Source of the DNA: UBA1924 sp963976625
GTDB taxonomy: Bacteria > Planctomycetota > Phycisphaerae > Phycisphaerales > UBA1924
Assembly: GCA_963976625.1 (NCBI GenBank)
Contig: CAXBLA010000027.1
Coordinates: forward strand, 1 to 43,506
Length of the DNA: 43,506 nucleotides
Direction of reading: 5' to 3'
Part shown: one piece after another, positions 1 through 8,686 of the stretch
How the letters are laid out: every line of letters starts with the position of its first letter
Numbering within the stretch: the stretch's first letter is position 1
Notes under the pieces: model-generated
Told to the model about the DNA's origin: nothing
The model's input: only the letters and a program-made list of their open reading frames with translations
Database searches by the model: none
Program-made: the position numbers and the translations under genes

Positions 1-1029
1 GCTCTGTGCCCCCTTGCCTGTCCCTTTCCCCGTGCCCTTCTGGTCATACGGCACCGAGCCCGTCAACGCCTCGCACAACAACACACCCAGCGAAAAGACA
101 TCAATCCGCGTGTCCGCCTGCCCATCTCCCTCTCGCTGCTCCGGGCTCATATACCTTGGAGTGCCCAGCTTCTGCCCATTGAGCGTATGGGCATCGCTCA
201 ATCCTTCGCAGCCTTCCCCCTCACCCAGATACCCATCCTCGAGCAACTTCGCGATCCCAAAGTCGATCACCCTCGCCTGCGCCCGCCCGCCCCGATCCTC
301 CACCAAAATATTCGCCGGCTTCAAATCCCGATGAATCACCGCCCGCTGGTGCGCATGCTGGACCGCGTCACAAATAGACACAAACAACGCCACCCGCTGC
401 CTCACCGAGAGCCCGCACGCGCTGCAGTACTCAATCAGCGTCCGCCCCTCGATCAGCTCCATCACCACGAACGGCCTATTGAGCTGGTCCTGCCCCGCAT
501 CGATCACCCGGGCGATCCCCTCATGGTTCATCCGGGCCAAAGTCGACGCCTCCGACCGGAACCGTGCCACCATCGCCGGCGTCGCCAGATCCGCCCGCAA
601 AACCTTCACCGCCACCGGGCGACGCACCGGCACCAACTGCATCCCCCGATACACCACACCGAACCCGCCCCGCCCGATCTCATCGCCAATCTCGTACCCT
701 GCAAGCACCGGCGGCTCAACAACCGTCCCCAGCCCATCACCAGTGGGGTGTTCGCTCGTCAACCCATCCATCTTGGGCTCGCAAAACAGCCCGGTATCCG
801 CCCGCTGATGCGCTCCCATCAATCCCCGCGCCTGCTCAACGACCTCTGCCGGCGCCCGCCGCAGCGTTGACTGCGCCAGCGCCGCCTTATCCCCGGCATC
901 CGCGTCCCCATCCTCCAACGCTTCCTGGGCATCGAGCAACAACCCGAACAAGGTCTTGGCGCTCGGGTCTTCCGGATGGACAGCGTTCAAGTCAGTCTCA
1001 TCGGGCAGTGGGGGCTCAGCTCGATCCAT
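1..1029 (-). CDS. Serine/threonine protein kinase, partial (runs off the left edge)
   Basis: The N-terminal 343 codons of a Hanks-type protein kinase, which phosphorylates Ser/Thr of target proteins using ATP. After an acidic, apparently cytoplasmic lead of about 110 residues come the glycine loop GRGGFGVVY (about 119-127), the ATP lysine in VAVKVL (K142), the catalytic loop HRDLKPANILV (D235), the DFGIAK magnesium motif (D256) and the activation-segment end GTPRYMSPEQ (about 289-298). All catalytic residues visible so far are intact. The ATG at 1029 overlaps the stop of the upstream sigma-factor gene by 14 nt, so the two are translationally coupled. ECF-sigma/STK pairs of this type are common in Planctomycetota. 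I infer that the kinase modulates or is served by the sigma factor. The C-terminal lobe and any membrane or sensor domain lie outside the window. Confidence 0.93.
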   Translation of the reverse strand, partial: MDRAEPPLPDETDLNAVHPEDPSAKTLFGLLLDAQEALEDGDADAGDKAALAQSTLRRAPAEVVEQARGLMGAHQRADTGLFCEPKMDGLTSEHPTGDGLGTVVEPPVLAGYEIGDEIGRGGFGVVYRGMQLVPVRRPVAVKVLRADLATPAMVARFRSEASTLARMNHEGIARVIDAGQDQLNRPFVVMELIEGRTLIEYCSACGLSVRQRVALFVSICDAVQHAHQRAVIHRDLKPANILVEDRGGRAQARVIDFGIAKLLEDGYLGEGEGCEGLSDAHTLNGQKLGTPRYMSPEQREGDGQADTRIDVFSLGVLLCEALTGSVPYDQKGTGKGTGKGAQS

Positions 1030-1708
1030 CTTCGTTCCCATCCTGCTCTTCAATCAACTGCTGGAGCCGAGCACGCGCAAACTCCCAATCCCGCTTCACC
1101 GTCCGCGACGACACCTCAAGCATCTGGGCGATCTCCTCGATCGTGCGCCCCGCGAAAAACCGCAGGCGTACCACCTGGCCCGCCCGCCCGTCCTCATCAT
1201 CAAGGCGAGAAAGAGCCGCATCGAGTGACAACAAATCCTGCGGATCCGACAAAGTCGACGCCTCGAGCACATCCAGGCTGATCTTCCGAGCCCCAATCGG
1301 CACCGATCGCTTCAGCGTCGCCTTCGACCGGGCGTGATCAATCAAAATCCGCTGCATCGCAGTCGCGGCCGCCTTATAGAACGCATGACGATGCGAAAAC
1401 GAGAAACCGTCCCCAATCCCAGTCACCAGATCAGCCCCGGTTTCATCACCCAAAGTAGTGCCATCGCCCCCCAGCGATCGGATCAGCCGAAGATACGACT
1501 CATTGACCAACGCCGTTGCCCCAAGTGTGTGGTCACTCCGCTCATGACGAAGCTGCGCCCCAGCAATCACCTTGAGTTCGGTATACACCTGCTCAAGGAG
1601 ACGCTCCCGAGCCAGCGCAGACCCCATCCCCGCCTCATCGAGCAATCGCGTGATCTCCGCACGATCACCTTCAGGGTCCTGTCCGGGTTGATCAAGCGGG
1701 CTGCTCAT
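1016..1708 (-). CDS. ECF-type RNA polymerase sigma factor (STK-associated group)
   Basis: A 230-aa extracytoplasmic-function sigma factor that would direct RNA polymerase to a special promoter set. Region 2 follows an N-terminal helix, with HTLGATALVNESYLRL (about 59-74), the hallmark of the planctomycete sigma group often labelled TIGR02999. Region 4 (about 165-222) ends in a helix-turn-helix, TIEEIAQMLEVSSRTVKRDW. There is no C-terminal extension and no anti-sigma gene beside it. Instead the next gene downstream is a Ser/Thr kinase overlapping by 14 nt, which suggests control by phosphorylation rather than by a classical anti-sigma factor (inference from this family). The ATG at 1708 is the first in frame. 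Confidence 0.93.
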   Translation of the reverse strand: MSSPLDQPGQDPEGDRAEITRLLDEAGMGSALARERLLEQVYTELKVIAGAQLRHERSDHTLGATALVNESYLRLIRSLGGDGTTLGDETGADLVTGIGDGFSFSHRHAFYKAAATAMQRILIDHARSKATLKRSVPIGARKISLDVLEASTLSDPQDLLSLDAALSRLDDEDGRAGQVVRLRFFAGRTIEEIAQMLEVSSRTVKRDWEFARARLQQLIEEQDGNEDGSS

Positions 1709-1912
1709 GGCTCCATCCTATTTGATTCCACACCAATCTACCAGCGCTGAACTCAAATCACGACCAATCATCGCTCTTTTTGAGCACAGTGCGGCGGACA
1801 CATGAACAAACCCATTCGTTGCCCAGTTTGACACAGGTTCTGTTCAGGCTCAGCATCCGAATCAACTCATGTCTATGGCGTGTATTCTGCTTGATCGGAT
1901 TACTTTTTTTTA

Positions 1913-1918
1913 TATGAT
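1913..1918 (+). promoter_or_regulatory. Candidate -10 element TATGAT, 6 nt before an ATG
   Basis: TATGAT ends six bases before the ATG at 1925, and no Shine-Dalgarno sequence precedes that ATG. This spacing would start the transcript at or next to the A of ATG (leaderless mRNA). An overlapping alternative is TTGATC (1892-1897), an 18-nt spacer and GATAAT (1916-1921). Only the sequence supports this. Confidence 0.35.
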
Positions 1919-1924
1919 AATGAA

Positions 1925-3955
1925 ATGAACATGATTAAAAGAATTATGAAACCGCTTTGCAACCGCTCCCGATCAGCATGGCTCATCGCTGGAGTGCTCG
2001 CCATCCTGAGCACACCAGCGAACGCACAGACCCGAGGCATACTCTGTGACACAGTGCCGACAAAAACTGTGAATCTCTTCGAAAGCATGGGGGCTATATC
2101 CGTTCAGGAAGATTATGTCTTCGTGATCGATGATCAGAGCCGGTTTCAAGCCATGGATCTGTCAGACCCCCTCTCGCCAGTACTTCTTCCTCCACTCGAA
2201 CTCGCAACTGAAACGAATGCTATTCATATTGAGGGCAACCGAGCCTATCTCTCACAGCGAAGTGGCGGCTTGCTCGTCGTGGACATCAGCAACCCCGCAA
2301 GCCTGCTGGTCATCGAAGAAGTCGTCACAGATGAAGAGTTCTACAAAATCTCAAATGGGGTCGCGTTTACCTACGAAAGTCACAGTTTTTTCACAACAGA
2401 TATCACGAATAGTTCTCCGATCCCGTTGGGATTTCTTGCACTTCCAGATGGGAATCCAATCTATGGAATTCATATCCATCAACAGATCGGGTTTATCAGC
2501 ACACGGAGCGATAAGGTGTACATTGTCGATCTGAGTGATCCGTCAAACCCAGAAATCGCTTCAGTCATCGAGGACGGGCAGGCGGTCCGGTCTCGATTCT
2601 TCGTAGACGGATCAACACTCTATACTGCGGACAGAGATGAGAATATTCATATTTACGACATATCTGATATCGAGCAACCGATCCTATATGACCAGCTTAA
2701 CACGCCTGCAAATGTGCTTAAACTTTTCATCGAGGACAATTGCCTGTACATCCTGGGCAATAACAGAGGCATTCAAGTGCTTGAGGTATCAGACCCGACC
2801 AATGCCGAGTTGATCGGGTCAATCAACATCGATGGATACCCGGATACAGCATTTGTAAAAGACAATCATATCTATGCTCCCCTTGAGTCCAAGGAGTTGG
2901 CCATATTCGATGTAAGCACGCCTACCACGCCGGTAGCCGCAACATTCCCCGGCCCACACGGAGCATGGGATGTCTGCTTGACCGATGAAATGGCATATAC
3001 CGTAAACGATACCGGGCTCCATGTATTCGATATCAGCAATCAGCTTGATCCCCAATACCTTGGCTCATACGAAACGAACTCAAGGGCTTGGGATGTCGAG
3101 GTCGTCGAAGAAATCGCTTATATTTCTGTGCAAGACACAGGGCTCGTGGTGCTCGATGTCTCGGATCCAAGCTCGATTGTAAGGCTCGGCTGGTATTCCA
3201 AAATCAACCCGATCCGTCTGAAGATTATCAATGATCTCGTCATGCTTGAATCAGATCAAGGGATCGAATTGATCAGCGTTCAAGATCCTGCTTTTCCACG
3301 ATTGTTTAGTATCTATCGAGAACATTCCATCTACGGATTCGATCTCTACCAAGGGTACCTCATCGTCGCTACAGGGAACGATGGCTTATCTGTAGTCAGT
3401 ATCGAGAACCCGTTCGGGCCTCAAGAGATCGCCCATGTAGATATGAAAGCATGGTCACTCAAAATCGAAGATGAGATCGCATACACAACAGGTTCAGGAT
3501 TCGCTATGGTCGATCTAACGGATCCCCTCTCGCCAATCGTTCTTTACGATCAGGTGCGAGAGTTTGCTCTCAATGCAGTCGCGGTCCAAGACAGCATCAT
3601 CTTCAACGCTCCAAACAACAACGGAATCCAATCACTAGATATCTCTGATCCAAAAAACTTGATCCAGAGCCAGTTTAGTCCAACATATCCGCAAATCAGA
3701 CAACTCTATTTGCGAGATCAGTATATCTTTGCGATTTACGCCGGGAGTTCAATCGAGATATTCAACGCCAGCGATCGATGCACACTCTGCACAGCCGACT
3801 TCGACAACAGCGGCACGCTCGACTTCTTCGATGTCTCCATCTTCCTCGACCTGTTCGCAAGCCAAACCCCACAAGCCGACCTAACCAACGACGGCATATT
3901 CGATTTCTTCGACATCTCTGAGTTCATCGAAGAGTTCTCGGGCAACTGCCTCTAA
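1925..3955 (+). CDS. Secreted LVIVD-repeat beta-propeller protein with GC-type dockerin end
   Basis: A 676-aa exported protein. Residues 1-35 form a signal peptide (basic start, hydrophobic core, ANA cleavage site). The body holds about a dozen LVIVD-type repeats of the form 'hhhhDISxPxxPxhhxxh' (for example LLVVDISNP, VYIVDLSDP, LHVFDISN, LVVLDVSDP), expected to fold as a beta-propeller on the cell surface. The last 55 residues are a duplicated calcium-loop/dockerin-like module (DFDNSGTLDFFDVS and LTNDGIFDFFDIS) ending in NCL, the GC-type dockerin terminal signature of this lineage. Base composition is clearly more AT-rich than the flanks (21 of 60 G+C in 2641-2700), which may mean acquisition or relaxed selection. 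The ligand or function of the propeller is unknown. Confidence 0.88.
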   Translation: MNMIKRIMKPLCNRSRSAWLIAGVLAILSTPANAQTRGILCDTVPTKTVNLFESMGAISVQEDYVFVIDDQSRFQAMDLSDPLSPVLLPPLELATETNAIHIEGNRAYLSQRSGGLLVVDISNPASLLVIEEVVTDEEFYKISNGVAFTYESHSFFTTDITNSSPIPLGFLALPDGNPIYGIHIHQQIGFISTRSDKVYIVDLSDPSNPEIASVIEDGQAVRSRFFVDGSTLYTADRDENIHIYDISDIEQPILYDQLNTPANVLKLFIEDNCLYILGNNRGIQVLEVSDPTNAELIGSINIDGYPDTAFVKDNHIYAPLESKELAIFDVSTPTTPVAATFPGPHGAWDVCLTDEMAYTVNDTGLHVFDISNQLDPQYLGSYETNSRAWDVEVVEEIAYISVQDTGLVVLDVSDPSSIVRLGWYSKINPIRLKIINDLVMLESDQGIELISVQDPAFPRLFSIYREHSIYGFDLYQGYLIVATGNDGLSVVSIENPFGPQEIAHVDMKAWSLKIEDEIAYTTGSGFAMVDLTDPLSPIVLYDQVREFALNAVAVQDSIIFNAPNNNGIQSLDISDPKNLIQSQFSPTYPQIRQLYLRDQYIFAIYAGSSIEIFNASDRCTLCTADFDNSGTLDFFDVSIFLDLFASQTPQADLTNDGIFDFFDISEFIEEFSGNCL

Positions 3956-3981
3956 GCACCTCGATTCAGGCCGCTCAAGCC

Positions 3982-4012
3982 GCTCACGGCATGACGATGC
4001 CGTGAGCTTTTG
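3982..4012 (+). terminator. Rho-independent terminator
   Basis: A perfect 11-bp hairpin with 5' arm GCTCACGGCAT (3982-3992), loop GACG and 3' arm 3997-4007, followed by TTTTGT. It lies 26 nt after the stop of the LVIVD protein gene and reads on the plus strand. Confidence 0.85.
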
Positions 4013-4131
4013 TGTGCGCCCTGAACCAAGGCTAACCCACCCCGATCGGTCTCCGGTTGTTCGGTGCAAGTGGCGGCGCACAAAATGAGCACCGACAGAT
4101 CGTGTCCGCTGTCGCGACTAAGATTCACCGA

Positions 4132-5601
4132 ATGGATCGAACACAGGACAATCTCTCGCACACCACCATCGTGCTCTACCGCCTTGACCTGCGTCTCGAC
4201 GATCACCCGCCCCTGACCTACGCCGCCAATCGAGGGCGTGTAGTGCCAGCCTACATCGGTGCCAATGGCAACAGCGAGTCGGCCCGTCCAATCGGCGGCG
4301 CATCCAACTGGTGGCTGCATCAGTCGCTGTGTTCGTTGGCCGATGCCCTCGACAAGCTCGGCTCCCCGCTCGTCCTCCGCCAAGGCAACCCAGCCCAAGA
4401 GCTCCAAGCCCTCTGCAAAGCGGTGGGGGCGGACCAGGTCGCCATCCACGAATCGATCGATCCCGCCCAGCAGCTCCTCGATGACCAACTCGACGATCAG
4501 CTCGCCCGATCAAACATCGAGCTTGTCCGCTTCGGGCCTCCGCTCCTCTGGCCGATCGGGTCCGTCCTCACCGGCTCCGCCCAGCCTTACAAAGTCTTCA
4601 CCCCGTTCTGGAACCGGGCCAAGTCCACCCCCGTCGAGCCCCCCATAGACCGCCCGCGTGCAATCCAGCCCCCAAAGCACACGCCCGCCCCTGTGCCCAT
4701 CGAAGCACTCGGGCTGCTCGATGATTTCGACTGGGCCGCCGGACTGCGAGCCCGCTGGAACCCCGGCGAGCCCAACTCGCTCTCAGCGATGGATGACTTC
4801 GTCCAGCATCGGATCGATCAATACCACGATTCACGCGACCAGCTCTTCCACAGCCCGCAAACCAAGCCGGGCTGGTCCGCCCTCTCCGCCCCCATCCATT
4901 TCGGTGAGCTCTCTGTCCGGCGCATCTGGCACACCATCCAATCGCGTTGCAATGACGCTATCGAGCACGAGCCGGGCCCCCTGGCCTACGCCCGCCAGCT
5001 CGCCTGGCATGACTTCGCCGCCCACTTGCTCAACCACTTCCCGCATACCAGCACCCAGCCCTTCCGCGAAGAGTTCAAGCGGTTCCCATGGGCGACAAAC
5101 CCGGATCACCTGAAGCGTTGGCAGACCGGCCAGACCGGCTACCCAATCGTCGACGCCGCGATGCGACAGCTCTGGCACGAGGGCACCATGCCCAACCGCG
5201 CCCGCATGATCGTCGCCTCATTCCTCTGCAAGCACCTGCTGATCTCCTGGAAAGAAGGCGAGGCGTGGTTCTGGGACACCCTCGTCGATGCAGACCTCGC
5301 CAACAACACCTTCGGGTGGCAATGGGTCGCCGGGTGCGGGGCCGATGCCGCCCCATACTTCCGCATCTTCAACCCCATCACCCAGGGCAAGAAGTTCGAT
5401 CCCCGAGGCAGCTATGTCCGCCGATGGGTCCCCGAGCTCGCCGACCTCACCGACGCCCTGATCCACACCCCCTGGCTCGCCCCGCCCCTGGCACGCCAAG
5501 CATCAGGAATCACGCTCGGCGAGACCTACCCATTCCCAATCGTCGACCACAAAGACGCCAGAGCCAAAGCCCTCGACGCATTCGCCGCACTCAAGGCATG
5601 A
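4132..5601 (+). CDS. phr: Deoxyribodipyrimidine photo-lyase
   Basis: A 489-aa member of the cryptochrome/photolyase family that uses FAD and blue light to split cyclobutane pyrimidine dimers in DNA. The N-terminal Rossmann antenna domain opens with LYRLDLRLDDHPPL (about 14-27). The C-terminal FAD domain carries the strongly conserved block from about residue 320 to 450, including GYPIVDAAMRQLWHEG, MPNRARMIVASFL, DADLANNTFGWQWVAG and PYFRIFNPITQGKKFDP, with the tryptophans expected for the electron-transfer chain and substrate site. I chose the ATG at 4132 because the antenna domain normally begins a few residues upstream of this strand. A TTG 75 nt further upstream would add unrelated sequence. 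The gene stands alone between terminators. It could in principle be a cryptochrome-like relative, but the sequence fits class I CPD photolyase. Confidence 0.93.
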   Translation: MDRTQDNLSHTTIVLYRLDLRLDDHPPLTYAANRGRVVPAYIGANGNSESARPIGGASNWWLHQSLCSLADALDKLGSPLVLRQGNPAQELQALCKAVGADQVAIHESIDPAQQLLDDQLDDQLARSNIELVRFGPPLLWPIGSVLTGSAQPYKVFTPFWNRAKSTPVEPPIDRPRAIQPPKHTPAPVPIEALGLLDDFDWAAGLRARWNPGEPNSLSAMDDFVQHRIDQYHDSRDQLFHSPQTKPGWSALSAPIHFGELSVRRIWHTIQSRCNDAIEHEPGPLAYARQLAWHDFAAHLLNHFPHTSTQPFREEFKRFPWATNPDHLKRWQTGQTGYPIVDAAMRQLWHEGTMPNRARMIVASFLCKHLLISWKEGEAWFWDTLVDADLANNTFGWQWVAGCGADAAPYFRIFNPITQGKKFDPRGSYVRRWVPELADLTDALIHTPWLAPPLARQASGITLGETYPFPIVDHKDARAKALDAFAALKA

Positions 5602-5616
5602 AAGAACAGGCATAAA

Positions 5617-5647
5617 AAGCGGGCGCCCAATCAGTGGACGCCCGCTT
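5617..5647 (-). terminator. Terminator hairpin between convergent genes
   Basis: A 9-bp stem with arms AAGCGGGCG (5617-5625) and CGCCCGCTT (5639-5647). On the minus strand it is followed directly by a T run (5613-5616), so it best serves the dockerin fragment ending at 5686. It may also stop the photolyase transcript. Confidence 0.75.
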
Positions 5648-5685
5648 GAGTTGAGTGTGGTTTTTTCGATCTCAACGAATACGCA

Positions 5686-6315
5686 TCAAGGGCAGCCCTC
5701 GCCGAACGCATCGAGGAAGTCGGACACATCAAAGAAGTCGAACGCACCGTCGCCGGTGAAGTCCGCAATCGGGTCTTGGGCACCGAACGCATCGAGGAAG
5801 TCCGACACATCGAAGAAGTCCAAGACCCCATCGCCCGTCAGGTCCGCGATACACGCGGGCGTGCATTCGAAGCTCACAAGCTCGACCTGATCGACCGCGG
5901 CTTCAACCACCGCACCCGCACCAATATCCGACGCGCTAAACCGCACACGGAACTGATCCCCAGGCGTGAACCCGTCGATCCCAACAAGCGAGATCTGCTG
6001 CTGTACCCAGCCGCCGCTCACCTGCGGGCCATCAGGCCCGACGGTCTCCGCGTTAATCCAGCTCGCACCATTGTCATCCGAGATTTCAACGACAAACACA
6101 TTGGTGCCTGGCGAATCGCCGAAGGTATTGCTGTACCAGCGTGCGTACCGCAGCGCCGTCGCACCCTCGACATCCAGAGCCGCCGAGGTCAACACCGTCG
6201 TGCCGCCATCGACATCCGAGTTGCCGAACACATTGTCGGTCAAGTAACACTGTCCCGAGCCATCAAAGTCGCTCGCCATCAAGCGCATTGCTCGGCGCGG
6301 TCCCCGTGGTGCCAT
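5686..6315 (-). pseudogene. Out-of-frame C-terminal part of the metalloprotease: jelly-roll region plus GC-type dockerin
   Basis: An open frame of up to 209 codons that continues the protease gene in another reading frame. From DFDGSGQCYLTDN onward it encodes a beta-rich MAM/jelly-roll-like domain (about 17-145), then two dockerin calcium-loop repeats, LTGDGVLDFFDVSDFLDAFG and FTGDGAFDFFDVSDFLDAFG, ending GCP. It has no signal peptide and no ribosome binding site, and its first residues (MAPRGPRRAM) are the wrong-frame reading of the protease coding region. I therefore treat it as the detached tail of the upstream gene, not an independent gene. The two frames overlap at 6263-6315. Confidence 0.8.
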
Positions 6316-8338
6316 CTTGCGTCTGGGCAGAGATGTAATACTTCAGCTGAGCCCCGCAAAGCACCTCTGGGAAGTTGGCTTCATACACCGAGCCACTCAC
6401 ATTCGTCATCGGAATCGCCATCAACCCCGCACCCGCATCAACCATCAACATCGGTGACGATGTGTCCAGGTCATCCGAGAGCGTGGAGATGTCCGCCCTG
6501 AGCGTCGTAGAACCATTCGGGTTCGTCATGGCCGGACGCGAATCTGGGAATGTCACACTGATCCGGTTGAGCTCCGGGGCATCCATATTATGGGCACCAA
6601 AGCCAGCCGCGATCTCGTTGTAGTGGGGCGTCCCGTTGCCGATGTCGCTATCGTCATCGTCAAGCGTGAGCCAATCGATCGTAATCTGAGGCGTGATCTC
6701 CGACCCGGTATGCACCAAGATCGAGTTCACCGCCAAGAAGTTCAAAATATCAATGTAGTCATCAGGCTCGGTGACCACCATCTCCTGGCGTGTGTCCCAC
6801 ACACAACCCGAGATCAGCTGCCCGCACTCATGGGCGCCGCCCACACACGGGTACTGGTAGTTATTGTCCCCGTTCCGCAGCGGGCCGCCACAAGAAAAGA
6901 ACCCAACACCCAGACGAGGATCATCCGAGATGATCATGCTCATCACATCGCCCATGCCCTCGCCATATTGCCCCTGCCCGCTGCCGCCAGCATTGACCAG
7001 GTGATGGCCGTACTCATGATGCACAATCGATGACCACGCCGTGTTGGGCGCCGATCCCTGCGAAACACAGAAGTTGATCGACTCCTCGATGGGGTCATAC
7101 CACGCGTTCTGCGGGCAGAAACCATCGTTCCGGTTCACCGAGATCGGGAACTGCTCGTTCATCAGCCGTGGATAAGACGGGTTGGCCATAATCGCAAAGT
7201 CACGAACAATGTTCGCCTCGATATACGAGTTGACCTGAGCGCGCACACGCTCGTTCGAGTTGCTCGAGTTAAACCGCAGGTGCCCCGGATCCGACGGCGA
7301 CACCAGCAAGCTCTCGCTGGTGGTCGTGCCCTGATATTCAAACACCTCGAACCACTGCCCGCGGATCGTCGCAGAAACATCGACAGGCTCTACGCCCGGG
7401 TTCGAGAGTGTGTAGTTCCCGTCAAGGTCAGTCATCGCGGTCTCGCCGCCGCCCGAAACAAACAAATACGGCATCGGACGCACAACCTCGTCCTCACACT
7501 CGTCGGACGCGATCCCCTCGGTGGCCATCGCGGATACATTCCCGCTGATATCCATCGTGTGGATCAGGTTCTCGGTGAAGAGCACCTCGCCGGTCCGTGC
7601 ATCAGTCACAATCAAGTGCTTCTCAAACCCGTTGACCAGCCCCTCGGATACATCCGCCAGCACAGGTTCGTGCGGGTTCTCCGTCGTGCCCGCATAGATT
7701 ACACGCCGGGTGTTATCAACAAACACACCCGCGTCGAAGACCTTCTCGGCATGCTCAATAATCAGATTCTGATCCATCGCCATTCGGCTGATCTGAGGAT
7801 CCACCGCAAAGCTGCTCAGGTCATGAAGCTCCGCCGATGCAAGCACGAGCGGGTGATCCGCTTCGTTGCGCACCAGAAGCACGAGCTTCGAGCGGAAGAC
7901 CTCGATGCCCCCCTTGGTCTGCGTGTAGTAGTGCCCCGTGAACTTGTAAGAGTCCGTCTCGGGCACATACCCGATCGCCTGGGTGTGGTGCCCATCACGG
8001 AAGGGCCCTTGAGCAATCAGTTCATTGGCCTCAACGCCCCACATGCCCGCATACTGCGAAACAAAGCTCTGGGCGGATGCCTGCGTGCTCGCCCCGGTGC
8101 TAAACGCTTTGCCATACACCCGGGTGATATTCTGGGTCTCGGCCTGCTGATAGAAACGAGCCCCGCGGTTCGCGTCCTGGAAACGCTCGATCGAACGCGT
8201 CTTGGTCATCGGCTCGATCTGACCCGCCGATTGCACGAGATCATTGGGCGATGCCATCGCATACGCCCCGGGCGCCGCAAACGCGGCGCAAGTGATCCCG
8301 AGTGTCAGGGCTCGCAGCCCCTTCTTTGTATTGCTCAT
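6263..8338 (-). CDS. Secreted zinc metalloprotease (fungalysin/thermolysin-like), 3' end frameshifted
   Basis: From the ATG at 8338 (preceded by AAAGG) this reads 691 aa. It has a signal peptide of about 27 residues (ends GAYA), then an FTP-like propeptide region (about 45-180) of the kind found before M4/M36 peptidases. The catalytic segment has HEYGH at 441-445 (two zinc ligands and the general-base Glu) with GEGMGDV about 15 residues later supplying the third ligand (E460). Cys pairs are scattered through the domain, as expected outside the cytoplasm. The frame ends at 6263 just after a beta domain (YYISAQTQDG), and the natural C-terminal jelly-roll and dockerin lie in another frame. As it stands the product would be secreted but lack its dockerin. 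A pseudogene or a sequencing indel are the alternatives. Confidence 0.85.
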   Translation of the reverse strand: MSNTKKGLRALTLGITCAAFAAPGAYAMASPNDLVQSAGQIEPMTKTRSIERFQDANRGARFYQQAETQNITRVYGKAFSTGASTQASAQSFVSQYAGMWGVEANELIAQGPFRDGHHTQAIGYVPETDSYKFTGHYYTQTKGGIEVFRSKLVLLVRNEADHPLVLASAELHDLSSFAVDPQISRMAMDQNLIIEHAEKVFDAGVFVDNTRRVIYAGTTENPHEPVLADVSEGLVNGFEKHLIVTDARTGEVLFTENLIHTMDISGNVSAMATEGIASDECEDEVVRPMPYLFVSGGGETAMTDLDGNYTLSNPGVEPVDVSATIRGQWFEVFEYQGTTTSESLLVSPSDPGHLRFNSSNSNERVRAQVNSYIEANIVRDFAIMANPSYPRLMNEQFPISVNRNDGFCPQNAWYDPIEESINFCVSQGSAPNTAWSSIVHHEYGHHLVNAGGSGQGQYGEGMGDVMSMIISDDPRLGVGFFSCGGPLRNGDNNYQYPCVGGAHECGQLISGCVWDTRQEMVVTEPDDYIDILNFLAVNSILVHTGSEITPQITIDWLTLDDDDSDIGNGTPHYNEIAAGFGAHNMDAPELNRISVTFPDSRPAMTNPNGSTTLRADISTLSDDLDTSSPMLMVDAGAGLMAIPMTNVSGSVYEANFPEVLCGAQLKYYISAQTQDGTTGTAPSNALDGERL

Positions 8339-8686
8339 GGGTTTGAACCTTTCATATAGGTATTTGACTGGACCGAGCCAGCCGTTCAGTTTTCTCCACC
8401 ATGCGGTGCACACATACGATCGATCCTCATGCAGTCCTTCAGGCTCAACAGCGAACCATCACAAAAGACATCCTTCTCAGAACGATCGCATCACTTCAAG
8501 TTGTCGTTTCCGCACTGTAACTCGCCCCGAATGGGGTCATTGAGAGCTGGACAAAACAATCTGTCCAGACCCCAGACTACATGATCCTCAATACCCCTGT
8601 CAAGCCAGATTGTCCGGATTCCCAAGGTTCTGGCATTCAAAAAGACCAACAAACAGCTCAAAATCCAATCCAAAGCCTCTCCTTCC
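8339..8686. other. 348-nt non-coding stretch upstream of the protease gene
   Basis: No supportable gene was seen on either strand. It holds the leader and promoter region of the minus-strand protease and the 3' flank of the gene ending at 8687. The one clear structure is an inverted repeat at 8547-8568 (listed separately). The stretch is AT-richer than its surroundings. Confidence 0.6.
8547..8568. promoter_or_regulatory. Inverted repeat CTGGACA-N8-TGTCCAG
   Basis: A perfect 7-bp inverted repeat (8547-8553 and 8562-8568) with an 8-nt centre. It has no T tract, so it is a weak terminator candidate for the gene ending at 8687. A protein-binding site for the region upstream of the protease is equally possible. 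A related TTGTCC word occurs nearby at about 8610. Confidence 0.3.

Noticed and set aside
5686..6315. Dockerin fragment as an independent small gene
   Set aside because: No ribosome binding site or signal peptide, and its first residues are a wrong-frame reading of the protease gene.
7280..8359. Plus-strand 359-codon frame opposite the metalloprotease
   Set aside because: Arg/His-rich antisense shadow. The minus strand carries the signal peptide and HEYGH motif.
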